Assembly: GCA_002430835.1 (NCBI GenBank)
Contig: DJDA01000153.1
Span: 1-64,000, forward strand
DNA length: 64,000 nt
Origin: Brevundimonas sp. UBA5936
GTDB taxonomy: Bacteria; Pseudomonadota; Alphaproteobacteria; Caulobacterales; Caulobacteraceae
Direction of reading: 5' to 3'
The position numbers were made by a program, and so were the translations under genes. The notes below the pieces were generated by a model that was not told the origin of the DNA, did no database searches, and saw nothing but the letters and a program-made list of their open reading frames with translations. Positions 19,464-29,009 of this stretch are shown piece by piece (the first letter of the stretch is position 1; each line of letters starts with the position of its first letter).

Positions 19464-20681
19464 ATGATAGGCGTGATCAGCCAGGCTCTGACCTATGTCG
19501 TGCCGTTCCTGCTCGTGCTGACGCTTGTCGTGACAGTGCATGAGCTGGGCCACTTCCTGACGGCGCGCGCCTTCGGCGTGAAGATGGACCGCTTTTCCAT
19601 CGGTTTCGGGCGCGCGATCTTCCGCCGGACCGACAAGCACGGCGTGGAGTGGCGGATCGGCTGGCTGCCGCTGGGCGGCTATGTGAAGTTCTCGGGCGAC
19701 CTGGATGCGACCGGCGTGCCCGATCGTGCGGGTCTTGAGGCGTTGCGCCAGGCCGTGACGGCCGAGCATGGGCCGGGCGCCGAGCGCGACTACCTCTATT
19801 TCAAGCCGCTGTGGCAGCGCGCCCTGGTCGTGGCGGGCGGGCCGATCGCCAACTTCATCCTGGCCATCTTCATCTTCACCCTGCTGTTCAGCCTGGTGGG
19901 CGTCGAGCTGCGTCCCGCGCGGGTGATGGAGGTCCAGCCCCAGTCGCCGGCGGCGCAGGCGGGCTTCCTGCCGGGCGATCTGATCACCCATGTGAACGGC
20001 AAACTGATCTCCGACGGGGGCGAGGTGACGCGCGTCGTGGCCCTGAGCAGCGGCGATCCGGTGCGCTTCACCGTCGAGCGCGGCGACCAGGCGGTACAGC
20101 TGACGGCCACGCCCGAGCGTCGGGTCGAGACGGATCGCATCGCCGGCCGCGTCAGCGTCGGCCGCATCGGTCTGGCCCTGGGCTCGAACCGCGATGAAAT
20201 CCGCCACGTCCGCTACGGTCCCATCGCAGCCGTGGGGCAGGGGGTGCGCGAAACCGGCGCCATCCTGAACACCACCCTGACCTATATCGGCCGCATCTTC
20301 ACCGGCCGTGAGTCGGGCGATCAGTTCAGCGGCCCGCTGGGAATCGCCAAGGCGTCCGGCGCCCTGACCAACGCCGCGGTCGCGGCCAATCCCGAGCCCT
20401 GGGCCATCGTTCGCAATCTGTTGCTGACGCTGACCAGCTTCGCGGCCATACTTTCGGTCGGAATCGGCTTTTTAAATCTGATGCCTATTCCCGTTCTGGA
20501 TGGGGGGCACCTGCTGTTCTACGCTTATGAAGCCGTGGCGCGCCGCCCGATGGCCGCTCGTGTTCAGGAAGCGGGATATCGGGTCGGTCTTGCTTTGCTG
20601 GCGGGTTTGATGTTGTTCGCGACCTGGAACGATCTGCAGAAGCTCAATCTCTTCAAATTCCTCGGCGGGCTCGTCTCGTGA
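19464..20681 (+). CDS. rseP: RIP site-2 metalloprotease RseP family
   Basis: Intramembrane zinc protease, 405 residues. HELGH at residues 26-30 in the first transmembrane helix, then a PDZ domain (VMEVQPQSPAAQAGFLPGDLI), and the C-terminal LMPIPVLDGGHL motif carrying the third zinc ligand. In Caulobacter the homologue (MmpA) cleaves PodJ; in E. coli it cleaves RseA. Which substrate applies here cannot be read from sequence. It precedes bamA, the usual order. Confidence 0.95.
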   Translation: MIGVISQALTYVVPFLLVLTLVVTVHELGHFLTARAFGVKMDRFSIGFGRAIFRRTDKHGVEWRIGWLPLGGYVKFSGDLDATGVPDRAGLEALRQAVTAEHGPGAERDYLYFKPLWQRALVVAGGPIANFILAIFIFTLLFSLVGVELRPARVMEVQPQSPAAQAGFLPGDLITHVNGKLISDGGEVTRVVALSSGDPVRFTVERGDQAVQLTATPERRVETDRIAGRVSVGRIGLALGSNRDEIRHVRYGPIAAVGQGVRETGAILNTTLTYIGRIFTGRESGDQFSGPLGIAKASGALTNAAVAANPEPWAIVRNLLLTLTSFAAILSVGIGFLNLMPIPVLDGGHLLFYAYEAVARRPMAARVQEAGYRVGLALLAGLMLFATWNDLQKLNLFKFLGGLVS

Positions 20682-23164
20682 GCCGACGCCAGCCCCCGAT
20701 GGTATTCCGCATGAACCAAAACGACAGTCGCCTCATGATCCAGACTCCTGGCCGCATTCTCGGGGTCAGCGCCCTGGCTCTGACCTTCGCCGCCGGACTG
20801 GCGCAACCGGCCCTGGCCCAGCAGGCGTCGCCCGCTCCGGCCCAGGCGCCCGCTGCCGCGTCCCAGACCCCGCAGGCTCAGACGCCGCAGGTGCAGATGG
20901 CGCAGCCGGAAGCCGAGCGCGCCCCGGTCAACCGTATCGTGGTGCGCGGCAACCAGCGTATCGATCAGACGACGGTCCTGTCCTATCTGCCGATCCAGCC
21001 GGGCGACACCATCGACGCCGTGACCATCGACGTTGCGGTGCGGACCCTGTCGCGCACGGGTCTGTTCGCGGACGTGCAGATCGGTCTTCAGGCCAATGGC
21101 GACCTGATCGTCGAGATCGCCGAGAACCCGATCATCAACCAGGTGACGTTCGAGGGTAACAAGGCCCTGGCCGAGAAGAAGCTGCGCGATGAAGTGACCA
21201 TCCGCCCGCGCGGCATCTACACCCGCGCGCGGGTTCAGGAAGACGTCGGCAAGATCGTCGAACTGTATCGCCTGTCGGGCCGCATCTCGGCGACCGTCAC
21301 GCCCAAGCTGGTCCAGCTGGAGCAGAACCGCGTCGACGTCGTGTTCGAGATTGACGAAGGGCCGGAAACCGGCATCGCCGCCGTCACCTTCCTGGGCAAT
21401 ACGGCGTTTTCGGACAACGACCTGCGTCAGGTCATGGTCACCAAGCAGTCGGCCTGGTGGCGCCTGTTCAGTTCAAACGACAACTACGACCCGAACCGGA
21501 TCGACTACGACCGGGAGCAGCTGCGGAAATTCTACACCAACCGCGGCTACTACGACTTCCGCATCCTGTCGTCCGTGGCCGAGCTGAAGCCGGACAACAG
21601 CGCCTTCGGCGTGACGGTTACGGTGGACGAAGGCGACCGCTACAACTTCGGCGAGATCAAGGTCGTCACCGAGAACGATCGCCTGAACGCCGACTTCCTG
21701 CAGATGTTGCTGCCGATCCGTTCGGGCGACCTGTATGAGAGCGATCGCATCCAGGCGGCGGTCGACACCCTGACCTTCGCCGCCGGTTCGGCCGGCTACG
21801 CCTTCGTCGAGATCAATCCGACCTATCGCGCCGACCCCGAGACCGACACGGTCAACGTGACCTTCAACGTGCGCGAGGGCCAGCGGGTCTACATCGACCG
21901 CATCAATGTGGTCGGCAACACCCGCACCCTGGACACCGTCATCCGCCGCGAGCTGATGGTGGGCGAGGGCGACGCCTTCAACCGTTCGCTGGTCGAGCGC
22001 TCGCGCAACAACCTGCGCGCCCTGGGCTTCTTCAAGGACGTGAAGATCGAAGAGACGCGCGGCAGCGCGCCGGACCGTTCGGTCGTCAACGTCACCGTCG
22101 AAGAGCAGCCCACCGGCGAACTGTCGGTCGGCGCGGGCTTCAGCTCGGTCGACTCCTTCGTGCTGAACCTGGGCATCACCGAGCGCAACTTCCGCGGTCG
22201 GGGCCAGAACGTCGTGGCGCGCGCCGAATGGGGCTCGCTGCGTCAGCAGATCGACTTCCGCTTCACCGAGCCCAAGTTCCTGGGGCGCGACATGCGGGCG
22301 GGCTTCGACCTGTTCCACATGCGTTATGATCTGAGCAAATACTCGTCCTACGACTATCGCTCGACCGGGGGCGGGGTGCGCGTCACCTATCCGCTTAATG
22401 GCTACGCCTCGTTCAGCGCGCGTTACTTCCTGAAGGATGACGAGGTCGTCATTCCGTTCGGCTATTGCGGCGGCGTGGGCGCCGGCTCGTCGGCCCTGTG
22501 CGACCAGGCGGGCTCCTACATCAACTCCTCGGCGGGCTACACCCTGCTGGTGAACCGCCTGAACGACCCGGTTCGACCCACGCGCGGCTGGTCCGCTTCG
22601 CTGCGTCAGGACTTCGCCGGCATCGGCGGCGACGTGAACTACATCAAGACCGAGGCTGACGCTTCCTGGTACTACGGCATCCGCCCGAACTGGGTGGTCA
22701 GCGTCCAGGGTCAGACCGGCTACGTCAGCGGCTGGAGCGGCGATCCGATCCGGATCAACGACCGCTTCTTCAAGGGCGGCAACACCTTCCGCGGCTTCGA
22801 GACGGCGGGTATGGGCGCGCGCGACCTGACCACGACCGACGCCCTGGGCGGCAACTTCTACGCCATCGGTACGGTTGAATTGACGGTGCCGAACTATCTG
22901 CCCGACGAATACGGCATCAAGACCTCGCTGTTCGCTGACTTCGGCACCATCGGCAAGCTGGACGATCGCTATCTGGTCGATCCGACGACTGGGCTGCGGA
23001 ATCCGAACATCGTCGATGAGTTGTCGCTGCGTGCGGCCGCCGGCGTCAGCATTCACTGGCGTTCGCCGATGGGGCCGATCCGCTTCGATCTGTCGAAGGT
23101 TCTGTCCAAGGAAGACTACGACAAGACCGAGACCTTCCGTTTCTCGACCTCTACCCAGTTCTAA
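20678..23164 (+). CDS. bamA: Outer membrane protein assembly factor BamA
   Basis: 828-residue outer-membrane insertase. A signal peptide (GVSALALTFAAGLAQPALAQQ region) is followed by a Pro/Ala/Gln linker, five POTRA domains starting at NRIVVRGNQRID, and an Omp85 barrel ending in Phe (FSTSTQF), the usual barrel signature. Start is uncertain: GTG 20678 overlaps the rseP stop (GTGA), while ATG 20699 and ATG 20711 give shorter, more typical signal peptides. Strong codon bias suggests high expression. Confidence 0.96.
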   Translation: MSRRQPPMVFRMNQNDSRLMIQTPGRILGVSALALTFAAGLAQPALAQQASPAPAQAPAAASQTPQAQTPQVQMAQPEAERAPVNRIVVRGNQRIDQTTVLSYLPIQPGDTIDAVTIDVAVRTLSRTGLFADVQIGLQANGDLIVEIAENPIINQVTFEGNKALAEKKLRDEVTIRPRGIYTRARVQEDVGKIVELYRLSGRISATVTPKLVQLEQNRVDVVFEIDEGPETGIAAVTFLGNTAFSDNDLRQVMVTKQSAWWRLFSSNDNYDPNRIDYDREQLRKFYTNRGYYDFRILSSVAELKPDNSAFGVTVTVDEGDRYNFGEIKVVTENDRLNADFLQMLLPIRSGDLYESDRIQAAVDTLTFAAGSAGYAFVEINPTYRADPETDTVNVTFNVREGQRVYIDRINVVGNTRTLDTVIRRELMVGEGDAFNRSLVERSRNNLRALGFFKDVKIEETRGSAPDRSVVNVTVEEQPTGELSVGAGFSSVDSFVLNLGITERNFRGRGQNVVARAEWGSLRQQIDFRFTEPKFLGRDMRAGFDLFHMRYDLSKYSSYDYRSTGGGVRVTYPLNGYASFSARYFLKDDEVVIPFGYCGGVGAGSSALCDQAGSYINSSAGYTLLVNRLNDPVRPTRGWSASLRQDFAGIGGDVNYIKTEADASWYYGIRPNWVVSVQGQTGYVSGWSGDPIRINDRFFKGGNTFRGFETAGMGARDLTTTDALGGNFYAIGTVELTVPNYLPDEYGIKTSLFADFGTIGKLDDRYLVDPTTGLRNPNIVDELSLRAAAGVSIHWRSPMGPIRFDLSKVLSKEDYDKTETFRFSTSTQF

Positions 23165-23195
23165 CCGCGGTCTGACCGCCACCAAGGCTTAGATT

Positions 23196-23780
23196 ATGAA
23201 ACTCATCGCTATCGGCGCCTTCGCCCTCGCTTCGCTGACCGCTTCGGCCGCCCTGGCCCAGACGCAAGGCCCGGCCAACCCCGGCCCGGCCATCCCCGGC
23301 GTTTGCGTCTATTTCAACCAGCGTGTCTTGGCTCAATCGACGGTTGGTCAGGCTGTGCAGACCCGCATGGAGCAACTGGCGCAGGAAGTTCAGGGCGAAC
23401 TCCAGCCCTACGCCACCGCCATCCAGACCGAAGCTCAGGCTCTGCAACAAGGCGCGGCGACCATCCCGGCCGACCAGATGAACCAGCGTCGCCAGGCGCT
23501 GCAGACGCGCATCCAGGAAGCCCAGCAATTGGAAGGCACCCGCGACAACGAACTGCGCTACACCCTGGCGCAGCAGCGCCAGAAGATCTCGGAAGCCATC
23601 GAGCCCCTGCTGGTCGCCGTCTACCAGGAGAAGGGCTGCGGCATCATGATCGACCGCGAGAGCGTCTTCATCATGAACCCGGCCATGGACGTGACGGACA
23701 CCGTCATCCAGCGCCTGAACGCCCAACTGCCGACGCTGAGCTTCAACCGCATGCCGGTTCCGGCCCAGCCGCAATCCTAA
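23196..23780 (+). CDS. skp: OmpH/Skp family periplasmic chaperone
   Basis: 194 residues with an N-terminal signal peptide (MKLIAIGAFALASLTASAALAQ, cut after the AxA). The mature part opens with a beta strand (GVCVYFNQRVLAQS) and then a long Gln/Glu/Ala-rich coiled-coil, the tentacle architecture of Skp. Escorts unfolded outer-membrane proteins to BamA, encoded immediately upstream. Downstream is lpxD, the standard neighbour. Confidence 0.92.
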   Translation: MKLIAIGAFALASLTASAALAQTQGPANPGPAIPGVCVYFNQRVLAQSTVGQAVQTRMEQLAQEVQGELQPYATAIQTEAQALQQGAATIPADQMNQRRQALQTRIQEAQQLEGTRDNELRYTLAQQRQKISEAIEPLLVAVYQEKGCGIMIDRESVFIMNPAMDVTDTVIQRLNAQLPTLSFNRMPVPAQPQS

Positions 23781-23788
23781 GGCGGGCC

Positions 23789-24808
23789 ATGCCCGATCCG
23801 AGGTTCTTTGAGACCCTGTCGTCCCTGACGGTCGCCGCCCTCGCCGAGCACATCAGCGGGGAGGTGATCCGGGGCGGCGAGGTCATCGTCTCGGCCGTCG
23901 CGCCCCTGTCCAGTGCGGACCGGGGCGCGATTGCGTTTTTGGGCGACCGCAAGTTCGCCGACGCCCTGGCGCAGACTAAGGCCGGTTGCGTGATCGTGCC
24001 GCCGTCGGCCGTGGAGGCGGCCCCTGCTGACTCCGCCGTCATTGTGTCGGGTGAGGCGCAGGCTGCCTGGGCGCGGGCGTCGGCCCTGCTGCACCGGCCG
24101 ATCCGTCTGGACCGCGCCATCACGGTTGCCGAGGCCGCCGAGGACGACACCGTGGTGGTCGAGCCGGGAGCCATTCTGGGCGAGGGCGTCCGCATCGGGC
24201 GCGGTAGCCGCATCGGCGCCAACACCGTCATCGGGCCGGGCGTCCAGATCGGCCGCGACTGTCTGATCAGTTCCGGCGTCACCGTCGGCTTCGCCCTGCT
24301 GGGCGACCGGGTGAAGCTGCTGGCGGGCGCACGCATCGGCGAGGCGGGCTTCGGCGCTGCCGGGTCCAAGGCCGGGCCGGTGGACATTCCTCAGCTCGGC
24401 CGCGTCATTCTGCAGGACGGGGTGACGGTCGGCGCCAACTCCTGCATCGATCGCGGCGCCTATGACGACACCGTCATCGGCGAGAACACCAAGATCGATA
24501 ATCTGGTCATGATCGGGCACAACTGCGTCATCGGCCGCAACAACCTGATGGCGGCCCACACCGGCATCTCGGGCTCGGTCACCAGCGGCGACAACTGCAT
24601 CTTCGGCGGCCGGGCGGGCGTGGGCGACCACATCACCATCGGCGAAGGCGCGCGCGTGGCGGCCGGCGGCGGCGTTCTGGCTGACATTCCGCCGGGCGAG
24701 ATCTGGTCCGGCTATCCCGCCAAGCCCCTGCGCCAATTCTTGCGCGAGACGGTGTGGCTGTCCAAACAGGCGTCCCAGAAGAAGGGCGCAAAGGAATCGA
24801 AAGAATGA
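23789..24808 (+). CDS. lpxD: UDP-3-O-acylglucosamine N-acyltransferase
   Basis: Third step of lipid A synthesis; 339 residues. N-terminal uridine-binding domain, then a left-handed beta helix of hexapeptide repeats (such as VRIGRGSRIGANTVIGPGV), and the catalytic-His region MIGHNCVIG. Start ATG 23789, eight bases after the skp stop; upstream codons in this frame lie within skp. Overlaps fabZ by four bases. Confidence 0.96.
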   Translation: MPDPRFFETLSSLTVAALAEHISGEVIRGGEVIVSAVAPLSSADRGAIAFLGDRKFADALAQTKAGCVIVPPSAVEAAPADSAVIVSGEAQAAWARASALLHRPIRLDRAITVAEAAEDDTVVVEPGAILGEGVRIGRGSRIGANTVIGPGVQIGRDCLISSGVTVGFALLGDRVKLLAGARIGEAGFGAAGSKAGPVDIPQLGRVILQDGVTVGANSCIDRGAYDDTVIGENTKIDNLVMIGHNCVIGRNNLMAAHTGISGSVTSGDNCIFGGRAGVGDHITIGEGARVAAGGGVLADIPPGEIWSGYPAKPLRQFLRETVWLSKQASQKKGAKESKE

Positions 24809-25269
24809 GCGAAGACAACAACATCGATTACGCCGAGGTGATGCGTCGCCTGCCGCACCGCTATCCCTTCCTGCTGGTCGACAAGGCGCAGGACTTCGTG
24901 GCGGCGACCTCCATCGTCGGCATCAAGAACGTCACCCACAACGAGCCCTTCTTCCCCGGCCACTTCCCGATCGACCCGGTCATGCCGGGCGTGCTGATCG
25001 TCGAGGCCATGGCTCAGACGGGCGCCTTGCTGATGTCCAAATCGCTGGACGTGGCGGTGGCCGACAAGGTCATCATGTTCATGTCGATCGACGGCGTGCG
25101 CTTCCGCAAGCCTGCCCGTCCAGGCGACCAGCTGCGCATGGAGGTCAAGGTGATCAAGGCGCGCGGCGACGCCTATAAGTTCCGCGGCGAGACCTTCATC
25201 GACGGCAAGCTGGCGGCCGAGGCCGAGTTCATGGCCATGGTCGTGACCGTGGCGGAGCCCGCGCAGTGA
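24805..25269 (+). CDS. fabZ: 3-hydroxyacyl-ACP dehydratase FabZ
   Basis: 154-residue hot-dog dehydratase of fatty-acid elongation, competing with LpxA for 3-hydroxyacyl-ACP. Active-site His in the segment LPHRYPFLLVD...NEPFFPGHFP and Glu in GVLIVEAMAQTGA. The ATG at 24805 overlaps the lpxD stop (ATGA), and the GTG of lpxA overlaps its own stop, so the ratio to LpxD and LpxA is likely fixed by coupled translation. Confidence 0.97.
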   Translation: MSEDNNIDYAEVMRRLPHRYPFLLVDKAQDFVAATSIVGIKNVTHNEPFFPGHFPIDPVMPGVLIVEAMAQTGALLMSKSLDVAVADKVIMFMSIDGVRFRKPARPGDQLRMEVKVIKARGDAYKFRGETFIDGKLAAEAEFMAMVVTVAEPAQ

Positions 25270-26054
25270 CCATCCACCCAACCGCCGTGGTGGACGCCTC
25301 GGCGACCCTGGCGGACGGGGTCGAGATCGGCCCGTTCTGCACCGTCGGGCCGGGCGTGGCGCTGGCCTCCGGCGTGCGTCTGGTCAGCCATGTGGTGATC
25401 CAGCAGGACGCCAGCGTCGGCGCGAATACGACGATCCACCCCTTCGCCGTCATCGGCGGCGATCCGCAGCACGGCGGCTACAAGGGCGAGCCGGTGCGGC
25501 TGGAGATCGGCGAGAACAACCTGATCCGTGAGCACTGCACCTTCAACCGGGGTACGCCGCAGGGATCGGGCGTCACCCGCGTCGGCTCGAACAATCTGTT
25601 CATGACCGGCGCCCACGTCGGCCACGACTGCGTGGTCGGCGACAGCGTCACCATGGCCAACAACGCCACCCTGGGCGGCCATGTCCATGTCGGTGACAGG
25701 GTGTTCCTTGGCGGCCTGTGCGCCATTCACCAGAACGGCCGGGTGGGGCAGGGCGCCATCGTCGGCGGTCTGGCCGCCGTGACGCGCGACGTCATTCCCT
25801 ACGGCTCGGTCTGGGGCAATCACGCCAGCCTGCACGGCCTCAACCTGATCGGGCTGAAGCGCAAGGGCTACGGCAAGGACGCCGTGCGCCGCCTGCTGGC
25901 CGCCTATCGCGACCTGTTCGAGGGCGAAGGCGTCTTCGCCGATCGTCTGGATCGGGTCGAGCAGGCCTATGCCGACCTGCCCGAGATCATGGAGATCACC
26001 GGCTTCATTCGTGATGGCGGCAAGCGCCCGCTGTGCCTGCCGGGCGCGGAATGA
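25266..26054 (+). CDS. lpxA: UDP-N-acetylglucosamine acyltransferase
   Basis: First step of lipid A synthesis; 262 residues, the normal length. GTG start in a GTGA overlap with fabZ. Hexapeptide-repeat beta helix, catalytic His in TGAHVGHDCVVG, and the C-terminal helical domain (RKGYGKDAVRRLLAAYRDLF). Confidence 0.97.
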   Translation: MTIHPTAVVDASATLADGVEIGPFCTVGPGVALASGVRLVSHVVIQQDASVGANTTIHPFAVIGGDPQHGGYKGEPVRLEIGENNLIREHCTFNRGTPQGSGVTRVGSNNLFMTGAHVGHDCVVGDSVTMANNATLGGHVHVGDRVFLGGLCAIHQNGRVGQGAIVGGLAAVTRDVIPYGSVWGNHASLHGLNLIGLKRKGYGKDAVRRLLAAYRDLFEGEGVFADRLDRVEQAYADLPEIMEITGFIRDGGKRPLCLPGAE

Positions 26055-26890
26055 CGACCGCGCCCAAGCTGGCCCTGATCGCGGGTTCGGGCGACCTGCC
26101 CATCCGCGTCGCCCAGCGCTGCGAGGCCGAGGGGCGCGAGGTCTTCATCATCCGGCTGAAGGGCTTCGCTGACGCCCACCTGCACCGCTGGCCGGGGCAG
26201 GATTTCGGCATGGCCGAGATCGGCAAGATCGTGAAGGCTATGCGGGGCGAGGGCTGTCGCGCGGTCTGTCTGGCGGGCTACGTCAACCGGCCGGATTTCA
26301 AGACGTTGAAGCCCGATCTGAAGGGCGCATCCTTGCTGCCCGGCATCATCGCGGCGGCGTCAAAGGGCGACGATGCCCTGTTACGCAAGATTCTGTCGGT
26401 GTTCGAGGACGAAGGCTTCGCCGTCGAGGGCGCGGACGACATTCTGGGCGGCGAGATGCTGGCGGCGGGCGCGCTGGGCCGCGTGGCGCCGACGGCGGAG
26501 CAACTGGCGGACCTGAAGAAGGCGCTGCACGTCGCTGAAAAATCAGGCGAACTGGATATAGGTCAGGGCGCGGTCGTCTGCGACGGGCTGGTGCTGGCTG
26601 TCGAGGCGCAGGAGGGCACGGACGAGATGCTGCGCCGCGTGGCGGGTTTGCCTGCCGACCTGCGCGGCTCGCCCGGCTTTGCGCGCGGCGCTCTGGGCAA
26701 GGCGCCCAAGCCGATCCAGGATCTGCGCGTCGACATGCCCGTTATCGGACCGACGACGGTCGAACTGGCCGCCGCTGCGGGTCTGGCCGGGATCGGCGGG
26801 TTTGAGGGACGGCTGATCGTCATCGACCACGAAGGTCTGGTCGAAGAGGCCGACCGTCTGGGCCTGTTCGTCTGGGGAGAGCCGCGATGA
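26051..26890 (+). CDS. lpxI: UDP-2,3-diacylglucosamine pyrophosphatase LpxI
   Basis: 279-residue DUF1009 enzyme that hydrolyses UDP-2,3-diacylglucosamine to lipid X. LpxI replaces LpxH in alphaproteobacteria and was characterised in Caulobacter, so its place between lpxA and lpxB is expected. Visible signatures: LIAGSGDLPI at the N-terminus, the GYVNRPDF segment and the C-terminal MPVIGPTTVELAAAAGLAG region. I set the start at ATG 26051 (ATGA overlap with lpxA) rather than an ATG six codons upstream. Confidence 0.95.
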   Translation: MTTAPKLALIAGSGDLPIRVAQRCEAEGREVFIIRLKGFADAHLHRWPGQDFGMAEIGKIVKAMRGEGCRAVCLAGYVNRPDFKTLKPDLKGASLLPGIIAAASKGDDALLRKILSVFEDEGFAVEGADDILGGEMLAAGALGRVAPTAEQLADLKKALHVAEKSGELDIGQGAVVCDGLVLAVEAQEGTDEMLRRVAGLPADLRGSPGFARGALGKAPKPIQDLRVDMPVIGPTTVELAAAAGLAGIGGFEGRLIVIDHEGLVEEADRLGLFVWGEPR

Positions 26891-28053
26891 GCCGTCCGTT
26901 GAAGGTCATGCTGGTGGCGGCCGAGGCGTCGGGCGATGCGCTGGGCGCCGGGCTGGCGCGAGCACTGAAGGCGCGGCTGGGCAAGGATGTGGTCTTCGTC
27001 GGCGTGGGCGGTCCCAAGATGGCGGCCGAGGGCGTCGCCAGCCCCTTCGACATCGCCGAGCTGTCGATCCTGGGCTGGATCGAGGGGCTGAAGGCTTACG
27101 GTAAGGTCAAGAAACGGGTGGCCGAGACGGCGGCTCTGGCGGCGGCGGAGAAGCCGGACGCCGTGGTGCTGATCGATAGCTGGGGGTTCACCATCCGCGT
27201 GGCGCAGGCGATCCGCGCGGCCTCGCCGAAGACGCCGCTGATCAAATATGTCGGACCGCAGGTCTGGGCCTCTCGGCCGGGTCGGGCCAAGACGCTGGCG
27301 GGGGCGGTAGATCATCTGCTGGCCCTCTATGCGCTGGATGCGCCGTGGTTCGAGAAGGCGGGCCTGCCGACGACGGTCGTGGGGTCGCAGGCGCTGCACG
27401 TCGACATGGCGGGAGCCGACGGCGCCCGCTTTCGCGCGGCGCGCGGGATTGCGGCGGATGCGCCGCTGCTGCTGGTCCTGCCGGGCAGCCGCCCCAGCGA
27501 GATCACGCGCATGACGCCGGTCTATGAGCAGGCGATCAAACAGTTGAAGGCCCAGATTCCGGGGCTGGAGGTCGCGGTCGTCGCGGCGGGCACGGTGGCC
27601 GCCGATGTGGCGGGCCGGGTCGCCGCCTGGCCCTTCCGCGCCCATGTCGTGCAGGAAGCCGACAAGTACGACGCGATGAAGGCCGCGAACGCTGCTTTGG
27701 CGACCAGCGGCACGGTTTCGACCGAACTGGCGCTGGCGGGCGCGCCGATGGTCATCGCCTATAAGATCGACGGGCTGAGCTATGTGCTGATGAAGCGGCT
27801 GGTGACGGCCAAGCACATCACCCTGTTCAACATCGCCGCCGATGAAGCCATCGCGCCGGAGTTCATCCAGCATGAGGCGACGCCGCAGGCGCTGGCCAAG
27901 GCGGTCGGACGCTTGCTGATCGATCCTGAGACGGCGGCCGATCAGGCGCGGCGTCAGACCGAGGCGCTGGACCTGATGGGACGCGGCGGGCCGGACCCGT
28001 CGGAACTGGCGGCGGATGCCGTGCTGCGGGTAATCGCGGCGAAAGCGGGCTGA
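26887..28053 (+). CDS. lpxB: Lipid-A-disaccharide synthase
   Basis: GT19 glycosyltransferase that joins lipid X and UDP-diacylglucosamine; 388 residues. Key segments: AAEASGDALGAGL at the N-terminus, VGVGGPKM, SWGFTIRVAQ, VGPQVWASRPGR and LPGSRPSEITR. Overlaps lpxI by four bases and closes the lipid A operon. A palindromic repeat starts 11 bases after the stop and separates it from the convergent trp genes. Confidence 0.96.
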   Translation: MSRPLKVMLVAAEASGDALGAGLARALKARLGKDVVFVGVGGPKMAAEGVASPFDIAELSILGWIEGLKAYGKVKKRVAETAALAAAEKPDAVVLIDSWGFTIRVAQAIRAASPKTPLIKYVGPQVWASRPGRAKTLAGAVDHLLALYALDAPWFEKAGLPTTVVGSQALHVDMAGADGARFRAARGIAADAPLLLVLPGSRPSEITRMTPVYEQAIKQLKAQIPGLEVAVVAAGTVAADVAGRVAAWPFRAHVVQEADKYDAMKAANAALATSGTVSTELALAGAPMVIAYKIDGLSYVLMKRLVTAKHITLFNIAADEAIAPEFIQHEATPQALAKAVGRLLIDPETAADQARRQTEALDLMGRGGPDPSELAADAVLRVIAAKAG

Positions 28054-28064
28054 TCCCCCACACC

Positions 28065-28193
28065 CCGCTCATCCCGGCGGACGCCGGGATCCAGCAAGAG
28101 TCACGCGCGCAGTTTTTGGTAAGCTGGGCTTGGGACGGCTGCCGCTGCGCCCTTAGCCAAAGCACTGGATCCCGGCGTCCGCCGGGATGGGCG
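28065..28193. repeat. Bipartite palindromic repeat, copy 1
   Basis: The left end (CCGCTCATCCCGGCGGACG...) and right end (...CGTCCGCCGGGATG-GCGG) are inverted copies of each other, and each end alone folds into an ATCCCGGCG/CGCCGGGAT hairpin. About 60 bases of less conserved sequence lie between. A second copy at 51654-51784 shares both ends and the AGCCAAAGCACTGGATCC motif. It sits between convergent lpxB and trpC and has no ORF with a plausible start. Confidence 0.8.
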
Positions 28194-28205
28194 GTAAGTG
28201 GGAGC

Positions 28206-29009
28206 TTAGGCCAGCAATGCTCGCGTCGCGGCTTCCACGTCGGTCTGACGCATCAGGCTTTCGCCCACCAGAAGAGCGCGGGCGCCGGCGTCGGCCACGC
28301 GCGCTACATCCTGCGGCGTAAACAGGCCGCTTTCGGCGACCAGCAGGGCGCCGTCCGGGCTCAGCGCCGCCAGTTGCTCGGTCGTCGCCAGATCGACCTC
28401 GAAGGTCCGCAGCGAGCGATTGTTGACGCCGATCAAGGCGTCGTCGCGGCCCTGGACCAGCTTGGCGGCGCGCGCCATTTCGTCGGCGTCGTGCGTCTCG
28501 ACCAGGGCGTCCATGCCCCAGCGGGTCGCTTCGGCCAGCAGATCTGCAGCCAGGGCGTCATCCACCATGTCCATGATGATCAGGATGCAGTCGGCGCCCA
28601 GCGCCCGGCTCTCGGCCACCTGCCACGGATCGACCAGGAAGTCCTTGCGCAGGCAGGGCAGGGCGACGGCCGCGCGCGCGGCGACCAGATAGGCGTCGTC
28701 GCCCTGAAAGCTCGGCCCGTCGGTCAGGACGGACAGGCAGGACGCGCCGCCGCGCTCATAGGCCTGGGCCAGAATGGGCGGGTCGAAGTCGGCGCGGATC
28801 AGGCCTTTCGACGGGCTGGCCTTCTTGATCTCGGCGATCAGGGCCGGGCGGCCGGTTTCGACGAATCGGTCAGCCAGGGCGGCGCGGAAACCGCGCGGAG
28901 GCGAGGCCTCGCGAGCGCGCGCCTCGATGGCGTCCTGCGATACGGCGGCCTTGCGGGCGGCGACATCCTCGCGCTTGTAGGCGGCGATACGGTCCAGAAC
29001 GTCGCTCAT
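28206..29009 (-). CDS. trpC: Indole-3-glycerol phosphate synthase
   Basis: 267-residue (beta/alpha)8 enzyme of tryptophan synthesis. Typical segments: MSDVLDRIAAYKREDVAARK, AEIKKASPSKGLIRADFDP, LRKDFLVDPWQV, IGVNNRSLRTFEVDL and the late ESGLFTPQDV. It is TrpC only, without a fused TrpF domain. Start overlaps the trpD stop by one base, in the order trpG-trpD-trpC. Confidence 0.97.
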   Translation of the reverse strand: MSDVLDRIAAYKREDVAARKAAVSQDAIEARAREASPPRGFRAALADRFVETGRPALIAEIKKASPSKGLIRADFDPPILAQAYERGGASCLSVLTDGPSFQGDDAYLVAARAAVALPCLRKDFLVDPWQVAESRALGADCILIIMDMVDDALAADLLAEATRWGMDALVETHDADEMARAAKLVQGRDDALIGVNNRSLRTFEVDLATTEQLAALSPDGALLVAESGLFTPQDVARVADAGARALLVGESLMRQTDVEAATRALLA

